This document shows, piece after piece, positions 10,516 through 21,947 of a DNA stretch of 32,500 nt. Where the stretch lies: the NCBI RefSeq assembly GCF_037975245.1, contig NC_092575.1:28012341-28044840 (forward strand), written 5' to 3'. Every line of letters begins with the position of its first letter. Position 1 is the stretch's first letter. The notes beneath the pieces are model-generated. The model was not told where the DNA came from, searched no databases, and saw nothing but the letters and a program-made list of their open reading frames with translations. The translations under genes were made by a program, and so were the position numbers. The stretch comes from Apostichopus japonicus. Lineage: Eukaryota; Echinodermata; Holothuroidea; Aspidochirotida; Stichopodidae.

Positions 10516-11934
10516 TTAACCGTTTCAGGTCCGGCCTTTCTCCGTGCACAACTCGGCCAAAATATACCCGTTTCTTTTATACTGAACAGGTGTAAGTCAC
10601 GCATTCCGACCCGGTACTCGGTCTGACCATAGGATAAAGGATTGAATACCTCTCTAGTTATTATTGGAATGAGAGTACGTGCAAGGTTAATACATATACA
10701 AATTACGGTGATCGGTAAAATTATACTGTGTTAATTTTTCAGCGGTTCATCAACGGTCTGTTTGCAAACTGGAAAGAGGAAATTACCACTTTGTTGTCAG
10801 GTGACGGAAGATAATACTTGCCAAGGAAATATCATAGCCGTGTGACAGTTATTATATATAGCTCATAATCAGAATAATGTGCGGCGGAGCAGAATGGATG
10901 AAGGAACGAAATGCTCATTTTAGTAAATGGAATTTCAAAATATCGGGAACGAGTCTTCTCTCAGCAAAGAGAAAGAATGATGAAATAAAGGTGAAGAGAA
11001 GGTTACAACTTGAAAACGAATGTACGTTTTTATTGTTTGAAGAACGACGAGAATGCTAATAAATAAATAAGATGCTTTCGAGAGATAATATCTTGATTTT
11101 CATGACTTTTGCGTCCTGGGTATGTGCATGCGTAAGGCATATTTTTACTTCCCACCTTTATTACCTTTATTTGATTGAATTAGTTTGGCTCAAACGTTCC
11201 TGACGCGATGAGGTATGTTTACGTAGATATCATTACCAGCCGGGATTAGCACGAGGTTGGGTCATTCAGATAAGTATAATCAGTTAGGGATCAATTCATT
11301 AGGCCACTGATTCATTCACACTTTGAAAATGTGAAAACCCATCTATACAACCGGAACGCCTATGGCAAATTCGGGGACCCGTCTTGTAAACAGCTACACG
11401 AGTTACAGCAACATTTATAATAGTAACACACTTACGGACAGAATGTAGGTCAAACAAAACCAACAATTTTTCCAGTTCAACCAACTCCGATACCTAACGT
11501 AACTTATATCAAACATTTCCTTGACACTTGTCCACCCACCTACGTGCACCTAAGTAGCTGTCGCCCCCCCCCCCCCCACAACTCTAAATGTGACAAAAAG
11601 ATCATTAACACAATACTTTGTAAGAGAATAATGCGGGAAAGAGAGTAGAACCTGTAGTTGCAAAGGTGGAAAGAATAGCGCTACCAAAACCACCGTCAAG
11701 AAGCGATTCTATGGTCAAAGATCCACAGTCAACACCATGAAGATCGAGACCCCGGTTGAAGAACACTTTAACCTTCCCAACCATTCCATTAACCACATGT
11801 CCCTACAGGGGATTGAATCCTTAGGTAGCCGCCCTGACCTGGTACGAATCAGCAGAGATCGACTGTGGATGCAACGCCTTCGCACCATTCAACCTCATGG
11901 GCTCAACATTTAGGAAGGACATGACTAACTTTTC
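10516..11934. other. Intergenic, no gene recognised
   Basis: Contains a 14-C homopolymer at 11564-11577. A 60-codon frame at 10877-11059 starts with ATG and is rich in charged residues but has no family match that I know. Other frames are short. Confidence 0.5.
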
Positions 11935-12655
11935 TTCTGTCCCCCCCCTCCTTCTCCCCATGTCCCTCCCCCATCACTCCACTTCTCACAGCTCTCTTCC
12001 ACCCTTTTTCTCCACACCTATCTACCTTTGCCCTTCTCCAGTTTATTCCCTACCCCTTTCACTTAGTCCCCTCTTTGTCCCTCTACTGTTTATCTCCTAC
12101 CTCTCCTCTTCCCCCATTGCTTTGTCTCTTCATCCTTTGTCCACTGATATCCTTAGATCTATCTCTTTGTGTTCAACATTCTCATTAACCTGTTTGTATT
12201 CTGTGTGTGTGTTTGTCGCTTCTGTTACTGTCACTTGCCATGTAGCCTCTGAAGAAGATGCTGCTAGGATCGAACCGTCAGGACAACTTACTTTTAAACA
12301 TATGTCAATTAAATTTGACATATGTCGATTTCTTCCAATCAGAGCGCTCGAAAGTACATGTGACACTGGTCGTCCAATGGGAGCACGAGAAATCAACATA
12401 TGGCAATTTATATCATATTATTACCTCATCATTCGTTCTTTCTTATATTTCATTGTTATATTTCTTATGGCTTTATTTGTGAATATTATATATTTATTTT
12501 AGTTCCAATTCTCTTATTGTAAGGTGTATAGGCCTCCGAGCTGAAGGAATTTGGTTTCCTTTTGTACATCCTGATGCATTTTGTATTTTCATACTGCTGT
12601 TTGTATACTGTTCTTGTGATTGGATCAAATATATAATGATAATGATGAAATGAAA
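11935..12655 (+). mobile_element. Possible non-coding retroelement remnant with pyrimidine tract
   Basis: Opens with a ~200-bp strand-asymmetric C/T tract (11935-12140), passes through the hammerhead-like motif at 12249-12279, and ends with an AT-rich stretch containing ATAATGATAATGATGAAATG (about 12632-12652), like the short-repeat tails of some retroelements. The open frame at 11897-12502 is low-complexity over its first half and I do not regard it as coding. Boundaries and class are uncertain. Confidence 0.35.
12249..12279 (+). ncRNA. Degenerate hammerhead-like motif
   Basis: CTGAAGA (12249-12255, fits CUGANGA) is followed by a 6-bp stem GATGCT / AGGATC with one G-G mismatch and a GCT loop, then GAAC (normally GAAA), CGTC, and AGG, which pairs with the CCT just before the core (CCT 12246-12250 overlaps the core start, so stem I is at most 3 bp). 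The arrangement resembles minimal hammerheads of Penelope-like elements, in which stem III is a very short ACGU-type palindrome. The GAAA-to-GAAC change would probably prevent cleavage. Confidence 0.35.
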
Positions 12656-13380
12656 TAACGAAATTTTACGGAGTTCGTCAGACAATTCAGTTCTACATGT
12701 GCGAACGTTCCTCTGGATGTACATTAGATATGCGTAAGCAATGCAGGCGCCGTCTGCTCAACCGTCTACGTAGTCGTCACACACATGTGCAACGGGTTGG
12801 GATATCAACGTGTTATGAAAGGAAACCCCCTTCAAGGGAGAGTCGATTTTATATCAGCTATTTTATTTCATTATTTGGAAAGCAAATACTATATTTTCAT
12901 ACGTATTGTTTATATTAAGACTCATATAAATTACAGATAAATTTATAGGAGCCACTTTTAGAGTGTAATAGGTGTACAACTAATCAACAGTTGCAACAAA
13001 TTAGTATTTGAAGTGAAACGGTCCACTTATTCATAGAAGGAAACAGCATGCCCTTTTTAGAGAAACTCCTTTCCTTATATAGTGGAACTATCAGCCACAC
13101 CCCCAGAAGTTTAATTTGTAACTCCAGCGCTTCTGTTTCGTCATGGTGCAAAGAATGGGAAATTCGGGTGTCGATGTCAATCAAATTAGGACTTTTATCT
13201 ACCATATTATATTGCAACTTGATTATTGCCGGTAAAAATAACCTATTGAACATATGATTATGATGAGGTCAAACTTTTTTTTTCACATTATGAATCCAAA
13301 GTTATGAAAAGGCCTATGTGAAATAAATAGACCTCCTATAGCAGTACATTTGGTATGGAAAAGACGGAAGTGTGGTAATG
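12656..13380. other. Intergenic, nothing recognised
   Basis: Open frames at 12697-12918 plus and on both strands at 12984-13257 overlap each other or lack motifs. No RNA or repeat signal is seen. Confidence 0.5.
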
Positions 13381-14032
13381 GAGTTCAGGATCGCTTCTGG
13401 GCCTTTTGACTAAGATCTTGTGTAGTATCTGTTCCCTTTCGAGGGGAATGGTGATGCACACCCGACGATGATCACACAGTCACAGTCCCGTTGCAAGGGG
13501 ACTGGGGTTGAGAGCGGATCAGTCGTTCGGTAGTTTGGTTTTCGTGCCGAGGTTCTTTCCTGAGCGACTTTTTCTTAAAAAGTATGAAGTTCAGGATCCC
13601 GTGTAATATCATTCCGTGATACTCACTTGACATAGTCATGATCACACGGTTAAAGTCTCGATGTAAGTGGACTGGTGTTAAGAGTGGACTGGGGTTGAGA
13701 GTAGATCAACTTGTTTGGTTTTGGTGCCCATGCTCTATTGTTGGTGACTTCTTCAAAATTATTTACCAAATAACTTGACTCAAAGGGTCAATCAAATTGT
13801 ATATTTTTTCAAAGAGATCTCGTTCTATGCTTGTATAGCTAATGAGGAAAACCTTCTGAAAGTACTGTGTTGTAAAAACAAGTAGCCCATTCAGTACCAA
13901 ATATATTGTGGATACTTCTTGTTCCCTGACACCCACCCACCTCCTTTTCCACTGATGTAAGGGGACTGGGGTTGATAGTGAATCAAACCAAGTTGTTTGG
14001 TGTCCGAGCCCAGGCACTGATGGGTGACTTAT
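13381..14032. repeat. Degenerate tandem repeat, period about 206 bp
   Basis: GTTCAGGATC recurs at 13383 and 13589; GGGACTGGGGTTGAGAG-type sequence recurs at 13497, 13684 and 13961, each followed by GATCA or AATCA and then a GTTTGG-containing stretch. Unit 1 is 13381-13586, unit 2 about 13587-13760, and a partial third unit lies at 13953-14032 after about 190 bp of other sequence. Extra copies of the GTGGACTGG motif inside unit 2 suggest local slippage. No function is evident. Confidence 0.65.
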
Positions 14033-14865
14033 CATGAAAAATACCAAAGCTGAATTTGTTTGTAACGCATACGTTTCTAACACTGCTTCTCTATAACAAC
14101 ACACATGCGAATTTCTTTTCAGTGTCGCGACCAAAACGTTCAGCGTTTTTTAATGTATGAGCAAGCAGTATTTATTCAGTTAAATGACAAAGCAATTGTT
14201 TCATATCTTGCACTTCACAAACTTGTAATAACACAATTAAAACTTTCGACTCAACATAAAAGAGACTCAAGCAGTTGTAATTATTGCACAGGGTGAGTGG
14301 AATTTTGTTTTAATAGTCTGTGACCCATCGAAATTTCCTGGTGATCTAGTCTTGGCTTGCAAGTCGGGCGACTAAGAGTTTGGGAACCGTTTGTGTCGAG
14401 GTAAACATTCATTCCGCAATCATGATCCTTCTTCAGAAACCTACCAGAATAACACTATATATATATACTCCTATACTAACTGCGGTGTCTTCCATGGATG
14501 ATTGGTGGTTCTTTCGGGTATTGGGAAATGGGGGTTGTAGTATATTGCTATTACTGAATAGCGCCATCAATTAAGTAAATATAAAGACTTTCACAATGGC
14601 GTTTCTGTCTTCACTCGAGTATATAACAGGGGTCAAATGGTTCTGTTCAAAGAGCTAGAAAAAAGTTTAGTTCTTTGGTTCGGGTCTTTCATTGGTTTTG
14701 AAATGCTTAACTTCGCTCGCCATGAGTGCATGGCAATTCAATACTGATCAGACGGCTCTGAATGATATCAGTGTACTGCCCTCATACAGCCAAGCTAGCG
14801 TCAAGGTGGCATACTCCTCTTAGAGTGTGCCAAAAAGCAGCAGGAGAACATCTTTTGTGACCTGT
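14033..14865. other. Intergenic, nothing recognised
   Basis: No supported gene. A segment GAATAGCGCCATCA at about 14557 also occurs at about 6496, hinting at a shared dispersed repeat. Confidence 0.45.
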
Positions 14866-15232
14866 TATCAATCATAATCTAGTTTTTTTGTGGCTTGCAT
14901 GTTGAAGATCATGAATGGAAGTACATGTGGTGAAAAAAATTGGGTCAATTGAGGCAATTTTAGACCCCATTAGGCCTCCCAGGAGCAGCGTAAGAAATTT
15001 GTTTACCACTGATGAAGAGGTTTGTTTTCAAGTGACGAAAACTTCCGGCTCGGATAGCAAAATATCTACATGGTCATGATACGGAAAATTGATGATGCCA
15101 TGGAAGGCCAACTTGTCAGCTATCCGGTGATGGGTAGCGTTTAGCTAGTGAAAACTTCTATCTAGACTTAGAGACCAGGTTACTTTTGTGATTTAGTGTG
15201 TAAGTCAATGGGGCTTTTAATGGGCGTATGCT
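14866..15232 (+). repeat. Duplicated ~370-bp block, copy 1
   Basis: Shares with 15631-15925 the ordered segments GCTTGCATGTTGAAGA, TAGGCCTCCCAGGAGCAGCG, GAAGAGGTTTGTTT, AAGTGACGAAAACTTC, AGCAAAATATCTACATGG and TTTGTGATTTAGTGTGTAAG. Copy 1 carries about 70 bp (around 15110-15180) that copy 2 lacks. The spacing of the two copies is about 770 bp. Confidence 0.75.
15009..15040 (+). ncRNA. Hammerhead-like core in duplicated block
   Basis: CTGATGA at 15009-15015, a weak stem (TTTG with CAAG) and then C-GAAA at 15036-15040. The sister copy has CTGAGTGA in place of CTGATGA, so it is further decayed. Combining both copies, CCA before the core can pair with TGG after it as a 3-bp stem I. Stem III is not visible. 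Low confidence as a functional ribozyme. Confidence 0.25.
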
Positions 15233-15630
15233 ATACCTCAATTGGATTGGTCACTCATTTTCTAAAGTAGTTCAACAATCATTTTAAAACAATCCTCAAA
15301 GCAGACTCCTACGGCTAGCAAACATCTTATCTATACCTAGCAGGGAGGCCATGCTCGGCATCCAGGAAGTCAGAAAATTTCTTGCTGACTAAACATTTCG
15401 TCCAATGCCAGGCGTATACTGATGATTTTCAAATTATAATATTATTTTAGTGCACGTTGGTCAAATGTAGGTGCTGCACATGTTATGCAATAATCACATA
15501 TGTTTAGGTTCGTCATTATCGGATCCAAACGTCCTCTTAAATTACTATTCTAGACATCCATACGGTTCATGCCTCTACCAGTAACTTTCCTCACCGTCGA
15601 ATTCAGTCCATGAATCGAATCACAACAGTT

Positions 15631-15925
15631 TTGATATGTTATTAATCAGGATCTGTTATGTTGTTGCTTGCATGTTGAAGAGCAGGCATGGAAGTACATG
15701 TCGCGCAAAAATGGGGTAAATGGAGACAATATAGACCTCTTTAGGCCTCCCAGGAGCAGCGTACGATTTTTTTTTACTACTGAGTGAAGAGGTTTGTTTA
15801 CAAGTGACGAAAACTTCTGGCTCTGATAGCAAAATATCTACATGGACATGATACCGAAAACTGATCGTGCCAAATTACTTTTGTGATTTAGTGTGTAAGT
15901 CAATGGGATTTTAATGGGCGTTTTC
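15631..15925 (+). repeat. Duplicated block, copy 2 (shorter)
   Basis: Partner of 14866-15232 with the same order of conserved segments, an internal deletion of roughly 70 bp, and a T-run expansion at about 15766-15773. The pair could be the repeats of a non-autonomous retroelement or a simple segmental duplication. Confidence 0.7.
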
Positions 15926-17240
15926 TACCTAAAGGTTTTGACACTGCGCACATCAATAAACATGAAATGGGAGTAATGGCGCTATTTCAAAACTTGTCAG
16001 AGCAATACACTCTGAAACTTACAAAACACTTTAACTTTTGATCAAGAGCGTCAAAAACCAACTATCATTGTAATAGCATTACTTATTAAATACAGTATAT
16101 TTAAGAAACATCAAAACTCATTTTGCATATGTATGAAGGTGTAAAGAATAACAGCTAGTATTAAATTTCATGAAGGATTTTTTTTAATATCTACACATTT
16201 GTGACAATACTTGTAACATTAACATGTAACTGTATACGCCTCAATACGACCAATAAATCCATACAGTTAGAATCACTAGGTTGCGTTAGCCCTGCTTATA
16301 AAGATGTCTTATTCATCACTTAAATTTAATATTCTCAGAAGCCATTTTGAAGTGAAACTCTTAGCTTTTGACTTTAGTGAAACTTCTAAATGGCTACGTT
16401 TTCAGTCTGCATTGTTACTAATCAGTAATTATCTCCCTAATTTGATACAACACCAACCATCTCATGATAAGTCGATACAGGGAGGAAATACTGTACAAAT
16501 CTTACAACCTTTTAATATATGAAATGTAAGTTTACGGCCCTGGCGTGTCTGATTGACCGATGTGGGTGGCACTTTATATATTGATCACTTTACTTCGCCA
16601 ATTAAGTCTGTCCCATGAAAATGATTCATTAAGTTTGCTTCAAAATGTCAATATTTCAACATTGAGCAGCAAACTAATGAATTGCAGCAAATTTTTGTCT
16701 TAGATAAAAGTTAGGAACCGTTTATGTCAGTACGATTGCTTCGAAGCTGTTTATAAGAGAAATCAGTATATAAGAGGGAATTACTAGAATAAGACAATAG
16801 TCCTAAATGGCTGGCGATGCACCTCTTCAACAACACAAATGATACTTTTTTTTTGGCGATGTAGGCCTATGTTGGATTAGATCGTCTAGGCAAGGCTCAT
16901 TAGTATGCATGATATGAACTTAAATGTCTGGGAGACAAATAATGAAAACATGAAAAGAGCTTAATAATCATCAGTAGCAAGCAATATTAATACAAAGGCA
17001 GTTAAAGAAATAAGAAATTATAACAAAACGAATAAGCTGCTAACTTTATTTGATCTTTTATTTTACATATAGCCTAATCGGTAATCAAAAATAGTATATT
17101 GTAAGAACAGAAAGAAAAGACCAAGAAAAACTCAGTTTCGAAATCGAAATTTACAATTATCGAAAATCATCTACCGTGAAAAGGAAAAAGAAAAAAAGAA
17201 AAGAAAAGCAAACAAAAACGGAACTGAAAACGAAAAAACG

Positions 17241-17242
<2 letters not shown>
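15926..17242. other. Intergenic, no gene recognised
   Basis: The 72-codon plus frame at 16304-16522 begins with ATG but has no family resemblance. A purine-rich AAGAAAAG-type stretch lies at about 17170-17215. Confidence 0.5.

Positions 17243-17285
<43 letters not shown>
17243..17285. repeat. (TA)n microsatellite
   Basis: Uninterrupted TA dinucleotides over about 43 bases. Confidence 0.95.
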
Positions 17286-17286
<1 letters not shown>

Positions 17287-18012
17287 TTCTTAGTTTTGCT
17301 TGAAAGTAATGCATACGGTATCAAATGCAAAATGATATAATAGCGAATATCTTTAAATAATAATTACCCCAAAACATACGATAATAAAATGATCGTTGCA
17401 ATTGTTAAATTCAGATTATTTGGTGAATCACTCCAATTAACAAACTATATTTAAAACAGTGATATCTTTCTTAAGTTTGATCAAATTGTTGATGATATTC
17501 AATGTTAAAATCCTTTAAAATATATAGTTAATTAGCTGGACCATAATTTTTAATGAGTGAAGTTAGAGCCGAAACAGTTTTTCGGTTTTGCTTTACAAGT
17601 TCTATGTCACTGCTGATATGAAAAAGTATCAGGGTGACAAAATGTTGAGAATCGAATCAAATATTTACATGAAATTGTTTGATCACAGTTACTGATACTT
17701 CTGTGGAAACATCAAAGACGATGTCGTAGTTTAAATTAAATACAAACTAACTTTGTCTAAACTTATCAATGGTAATTGTTACAATTATTAAAAATGATAC
17801 GCAATGTTTTTATACAGAAAACTGAATATAAACTTAAAATAATATGTTCCATGGAAATATGATCAGTCTTTCAGTTAATAAATATTCCTTCTAAAGAGTT
17901 ATGTGTTCACAGAGCACAATCTTTTCTATCAAACGCTTTATTGGGGGTGAATGGTGACTCCTTCATACCGTCAATGTTCATTCCGACTATACTACGTTAA
18001 TATCCGCAAATA
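17286..18012. other. Intergenic, nothing recognised
   Basis: AT-rich sequence without supported genes, tandem repeats or RNA features. Confidence 0.5.
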
Positions 18013-18053
18013 TAACACACACACACACGTACGCTGTGTTTGTGTTTCATTCA

Positions 18054-18202
18054 GACCGAGGACCCCATTGTATTTTCCATTGTTCAAATCCACGTACCCT
18101 AACTTTAACAATACCCCATACAATAGAATTCTTCCGAGGACGTGGTGATTCTTTAGAAATCACAACCGAGGACCTGAAATTCTTTTGTTCAAGTCCTCGG
18201 TC
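18054..18202. repeat. 149-bp element with CCGAGGAC ends, copy 2
   Basis: Same length and boundaries as 9928-10076, differing at 9 positions. In this copy three versions of CCGAGGAC run in direct orientation and one inverted, and the third (AACCGAGGACCTGA) is intact. CA-rich DNA lies on both sides (about 18014-18030 and 18220-18250). Confidence 0.8.
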
Positions 18203-18308
18203 AAGTAGCAAAACAAACGCACACCCTCACGCACATAACACACACACGCACAACAAAGCTAATACAAACGTTTGGAGTAGTTCTTTTCCGCCAAACTTAG
18301 ATGAACAG

Positions 18309-20803
18309 CATGTATCGGTAGTACATTAAAAAGAAGAACATTACCTTACAGTATGTCTATACGTCTACAGTACATTAGAAAGAAGAACATTACCTTACAG
18401 TTTGTCTATTAGTATACAGTACATTAGAAAGAAGAACATTACATTACAGTTTGTCTATTTGTATACAGTACATTAGAAAGAAGAACATTACCTTACAGTT
18501 TGTCTATTAGTATACAGTACATTTGAAAGAATAACATTACCTTACAGTTTGTCTATTAGTATACAGTACATTAGAAAGAAGAACATTACCTTACAGTATG
18601 TCTATCAGTATACAGTACATTAAAAAGAAGAACATTACCTTACAGTTTTTCTATTAGTATGCAGTACATTATAAAGAAGAACATTACCTTACAGTTTTTC
18701 TATTAGTATATAGTACATTAGAAAGAAGAACATTACCTTACAGTATGTCTATTAGTATACAGTACATTAGAAAGAAGAACATTACCTTACAGTATGTCTA
18801 TTAGTATACAGTACATTAGAAAGAAGAACATTACCTTACAGTTTGTCTATTAGTATACAGTACATGAGAAAGAAGAACATTACCTTACAGTTTGTCTATT
18901 AGTATACAGTACATTAGAAAGAAGAACATTACCTTACAGTATGTCTATTTGTATACAGTACATTAGAAAGAAGAACATTACCTTACAGTTTGTCTATTAG
19001 TATACAGTACATTAAAAAGAAGAACATTACCTTACAGTTTTTCTATTAGTATGCAGTACATTATAAAGAAGAACATTACCTTACAGTTTTTCTATTAGTA
19101 TATAGTACATTAGAAAGAAGAACATTACCTTACAGTATGTCTATTAGTATACAGTACATTAGAAAGAAGAACATTACCTTACAGTATGTCTATTAGTATA
19201 CAGTACATTAGAAAGAAGAACATTACCTTACAGTTTGTCTATTAGTATACAGTACATGAGAAAGAAGAACATTACCTTACAGTTTGTCTATTAGTATATA
19301 TATATACAGTACATTAGAAACAAGAACATTACCCTACAGTATGTCTATTAGTATACAGTACATTAGAAAGAAGAACATTACCTTACAGTATGTCTATTAG
19401 TATACAGTACATTAGAAAGAAGAACATTACCTTACAATATGTCTATTAGTATACAGTACGTTAGAAAGAAGAAAATTACCTTACAGTATGTCTATTAGTA
19501 TACAGTACATTGAAAGAAGAACATTACCTTACAGTATGTCTATTAGTATATAGTACATCAGAAAGAAGAACAATACCTAACAGTTTGTCTGTTAGTATAC
19601 AGTACATTAGAAAGAAGAACATTACCTTACAGTATGTCTATTAGTATATAGTACATTAGAAAGAAGAACATTACCTTACAATATGTTTATTAGTATACAG
19701 TACATTAAAAAGAAGAGCATTACCTTACAGTATGTCTTTTAGTATAGAGTACATTAGAAACAAGAACAATACCTAACAGTTTGTCTGTTAGTATACAGTA
19801 CATTAGAAACAAGAACATTACCTTACAGTATATCTATTAGTATATAGTACATTAGAAAGAAGAACATTACCTTACAGTATGTCTATTAGTATATAGTACA
19901 TTAGAAACAAGAACAATACCTAACAGTTTGTCTGTTAGTATACAGTACATTAGAAACAAGAACATTAACTTACAGTATGTCTATACGTATACATTACATT
20001 AGAAAGAAGAACATTACCTTACAATATGTTTATTAGTATACAGTACATTAGAAAGAAGAACATTACCTTACAATATGTTTATTAGTATACAGTACATTAC
20101 AAAAAGAAGAACATTACCTTACAATATGTTTATTAGTATACAGTACATTAGAAAGAAGAACATTACCTTACAATATGTTTATTAGTATACAGTACATTAG
20201 AAAGAAAAACATTACCTTACAGTTTGTCTATTAGTATACAGTACATTAGAAAGAAGAACATTACCTTACAATATGTTTATTAGTATACAGTACATTACAA
20301 AAAGAAGAACATTACCTTACAATATGTTTATTAGTATACAGTACATTACAAAAAGAAGAACATTACCTTACAATATGTTTATTAGTATACAGTACATTAG
20401 AAAGAAGAACATTACCTTACAATATGTTTATTAGTATACAGTACATTAGAAAGAAGAACATTACCTTACAGTATGTCTATACGTATACATTACATTATAA
20501 AGGAGAACATTACCTTACAGTTTGTCTATTAGTATACAGTACATTAGAAAGGAGAACATTACCTTACAGTATTTCTATTAGTATATATACAGTACATTAG
20601 AAAGAAGAACATTACCTTACAGTTTGTCTATTAGTATGCAGTACATTAGAAAGAAGAATATTACCTTACAGTTTGTCTATTAGTATACAGTACACTAGAA
20701 AGAAGAACATGACCTTACAGTGTAAAAGAAGAACATTACCTTACAGTTTTTCTATTAGTATACAGTACATTATAAAGAAGAATACCTTACAGTTTGTCTA
20801 TTA
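18309..20803. repeat. 49-bp minisatellite array, about 50 units
   Basis: The unit is TTAGTATACAGTACATTAGA followed by AAGAAGAACATTACCTTACA and GTTTGTCTA, 49 bases in all. Variants fall into recurring types (GTATGTCTA, AATATGTTTA, TTTTTCTA, ATTACAAAAAG, AATACCTAACAG). A run of eight distinguishable units starting near 18619 is repeated in the same order starting near 19011, an offset of 392 = 8 x 49. Small TA expansions occur inside units at about 19294 and 20582. The array is interrupted at 20803 by a retrotransposon and resumes at 26481 in register. Confidence 0.95.
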
Positions 20804-21764
20804 ATAATAATAATAATAATACATAATTTTTATGTAGCAAACTATAGCAAACAAATTATGAAATAATTCTCGTAGCACCTAACAAAATAATAGCAATTAT
20901 ATAACATGTATGCATTGGTGAAGAGAGTTTTTAGTGCTGATTTGAAATTGTTTACAGTGTTGCATATTTTTATATATTCTGGAAGTGAGTTCCACAGGCA
21001 CGGTGCACTGGATGTGAACGTTCTCAAGCCGTAAGTCTGTGTTTTTACTCTAGGGATGAGTAACATCAGTGATGAATTAGAAGTGAGCGTGTGGATGAAA
21101 CAAGTTGGTGAGGTAGCTTGGTCTTACATTGTGCATACATTTGAAAACATCAGAAGTAGTTTGAACTTGATTCGTTCGCGTATCAGGAGCCAGTGGAGTT
21201 CGATCATGGTAGGGGTAATATGGTCATACTTCCGAGTTCTAGTAACGATACGTGCGGCGGTGTTTAGTACGCGTTGTAGCCTGTCAATTTTACAGCCTGG
21301 TATTCCATACAGAATACTAATGCAGTAGTCGAGCTTCGACGTAACGAATGCATGGACAAGCTTCGTACATGAATCTCTGCCGAGGTACTTTCTGATGTGA
21401 TCAATGTACCGGATACTAGACAGGGCGCTTCGGCAAACGTGCTGAATATGTCGATCCATTGTCATGTGATTATCAAAAATGACACCAAGATTGCGGAGAT
21501 GATCAGTGTAGTTGATAATTGTGTCACCGACGGAGACGAGGGGAATGGTGTGTGTTGGCCTAAACCGAGACGATATATGTATCACTTCTGTCTTACTATC
21601 ACTGAGTTTCAATTTGTTTGCCAACATCCAACTTCTTATATCTGACAAACAGTTGTCCAGACGTTGTAATTCTGAGGAGTGATTGTCACCAAAGCTTATA
21701 TACAGATGGCTGTCGTCGGCATAACCCATGTAAGTAAGTTGGTGTCGGCGCATGATATCATCAA
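20804..21764 (-). mobile_element. CR1/L2-type retrotransposon, 3' part
   Basis: Minus-strand 3' portion of a non-LTR retrotransposon whose 5' part is at 25996-26480. It encodes the end of the reverse transcriptase: YADDSHLYISF with the catalytic YADD (in the frame 21753-21124), then ANKLKLSDSKTEVI, a thumb region with FVTSKLDYCISILYGIP, and after frameshifts and stops the C-terminal TYGLRTFTSSAPCLWNSLPE (about 21030-20970). The element ends in a (TTA)n tail (about 20803-20820), as in CR1/L2-group elements, and abuts the minisatellite directly. It is dead: stops and at least one frameshift near 21130. Confidence 0.85.
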
Positions 21765-21865
21765 TGTTACGTATTGGAAATAATGAAACAAGAAGGTTCT
21801 AAGTGCAACGTGGTTTATTTAAGTCATGAACTGGAGGGTGCATCTTCATGTTACGAGATACTACA
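21765..21865 (-). repeat. 3' LTR of the Gypsy element (101 bp)
   Basis: Plus-strand ends TG...CA. It differs from the 5' LTR at 6 of 101 positions by my count. The minus strand contains an AATAAA (plus 21814-21819), a possible polyadenylation signal. Confidence 0.92.
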
Positions 21866-21876
21866 CTCCTCCTTCC
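21866..21876 (-). other. Polypurine tract
   Basis: On the minus strand GGAAGGAGGAG lies directly against the 3' LTR, the expected site for plus-strand DNA priming. Confidence 0.85.
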
Positions 21877-21947
21877 ATAAATACGTCTTTTTTCCCCCCT
21901 GATCAGTCACTTTTTTTAAGGAAACAACAAAAACAACTCAACAATAT

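Noticed and set aside
10877-11059. 60-codon plus-strand frame starting with ATG
   Set aside because: Charged and protein-like, but with no family, no splice sites and no supporting context. Its length is within chance expectation.
11897-12502. 201-codon plus-strand frame as a gene
   Set aside because: Its first half is the translation of a C/T-rich tract (runs of Ser, Pro and Leu), and no domain follows.
12984-13257. Overlapping frames on both strands
   Set aside because: Neither strand shows a domain; mutual overlap suggests chance lack of stops.
18309-20803. Regular 49-bp array as a CRISPR
   Set aside because: The whole unit is conserved, with no alternation of constant repeats and unique spacers, and the context is an animal genome.
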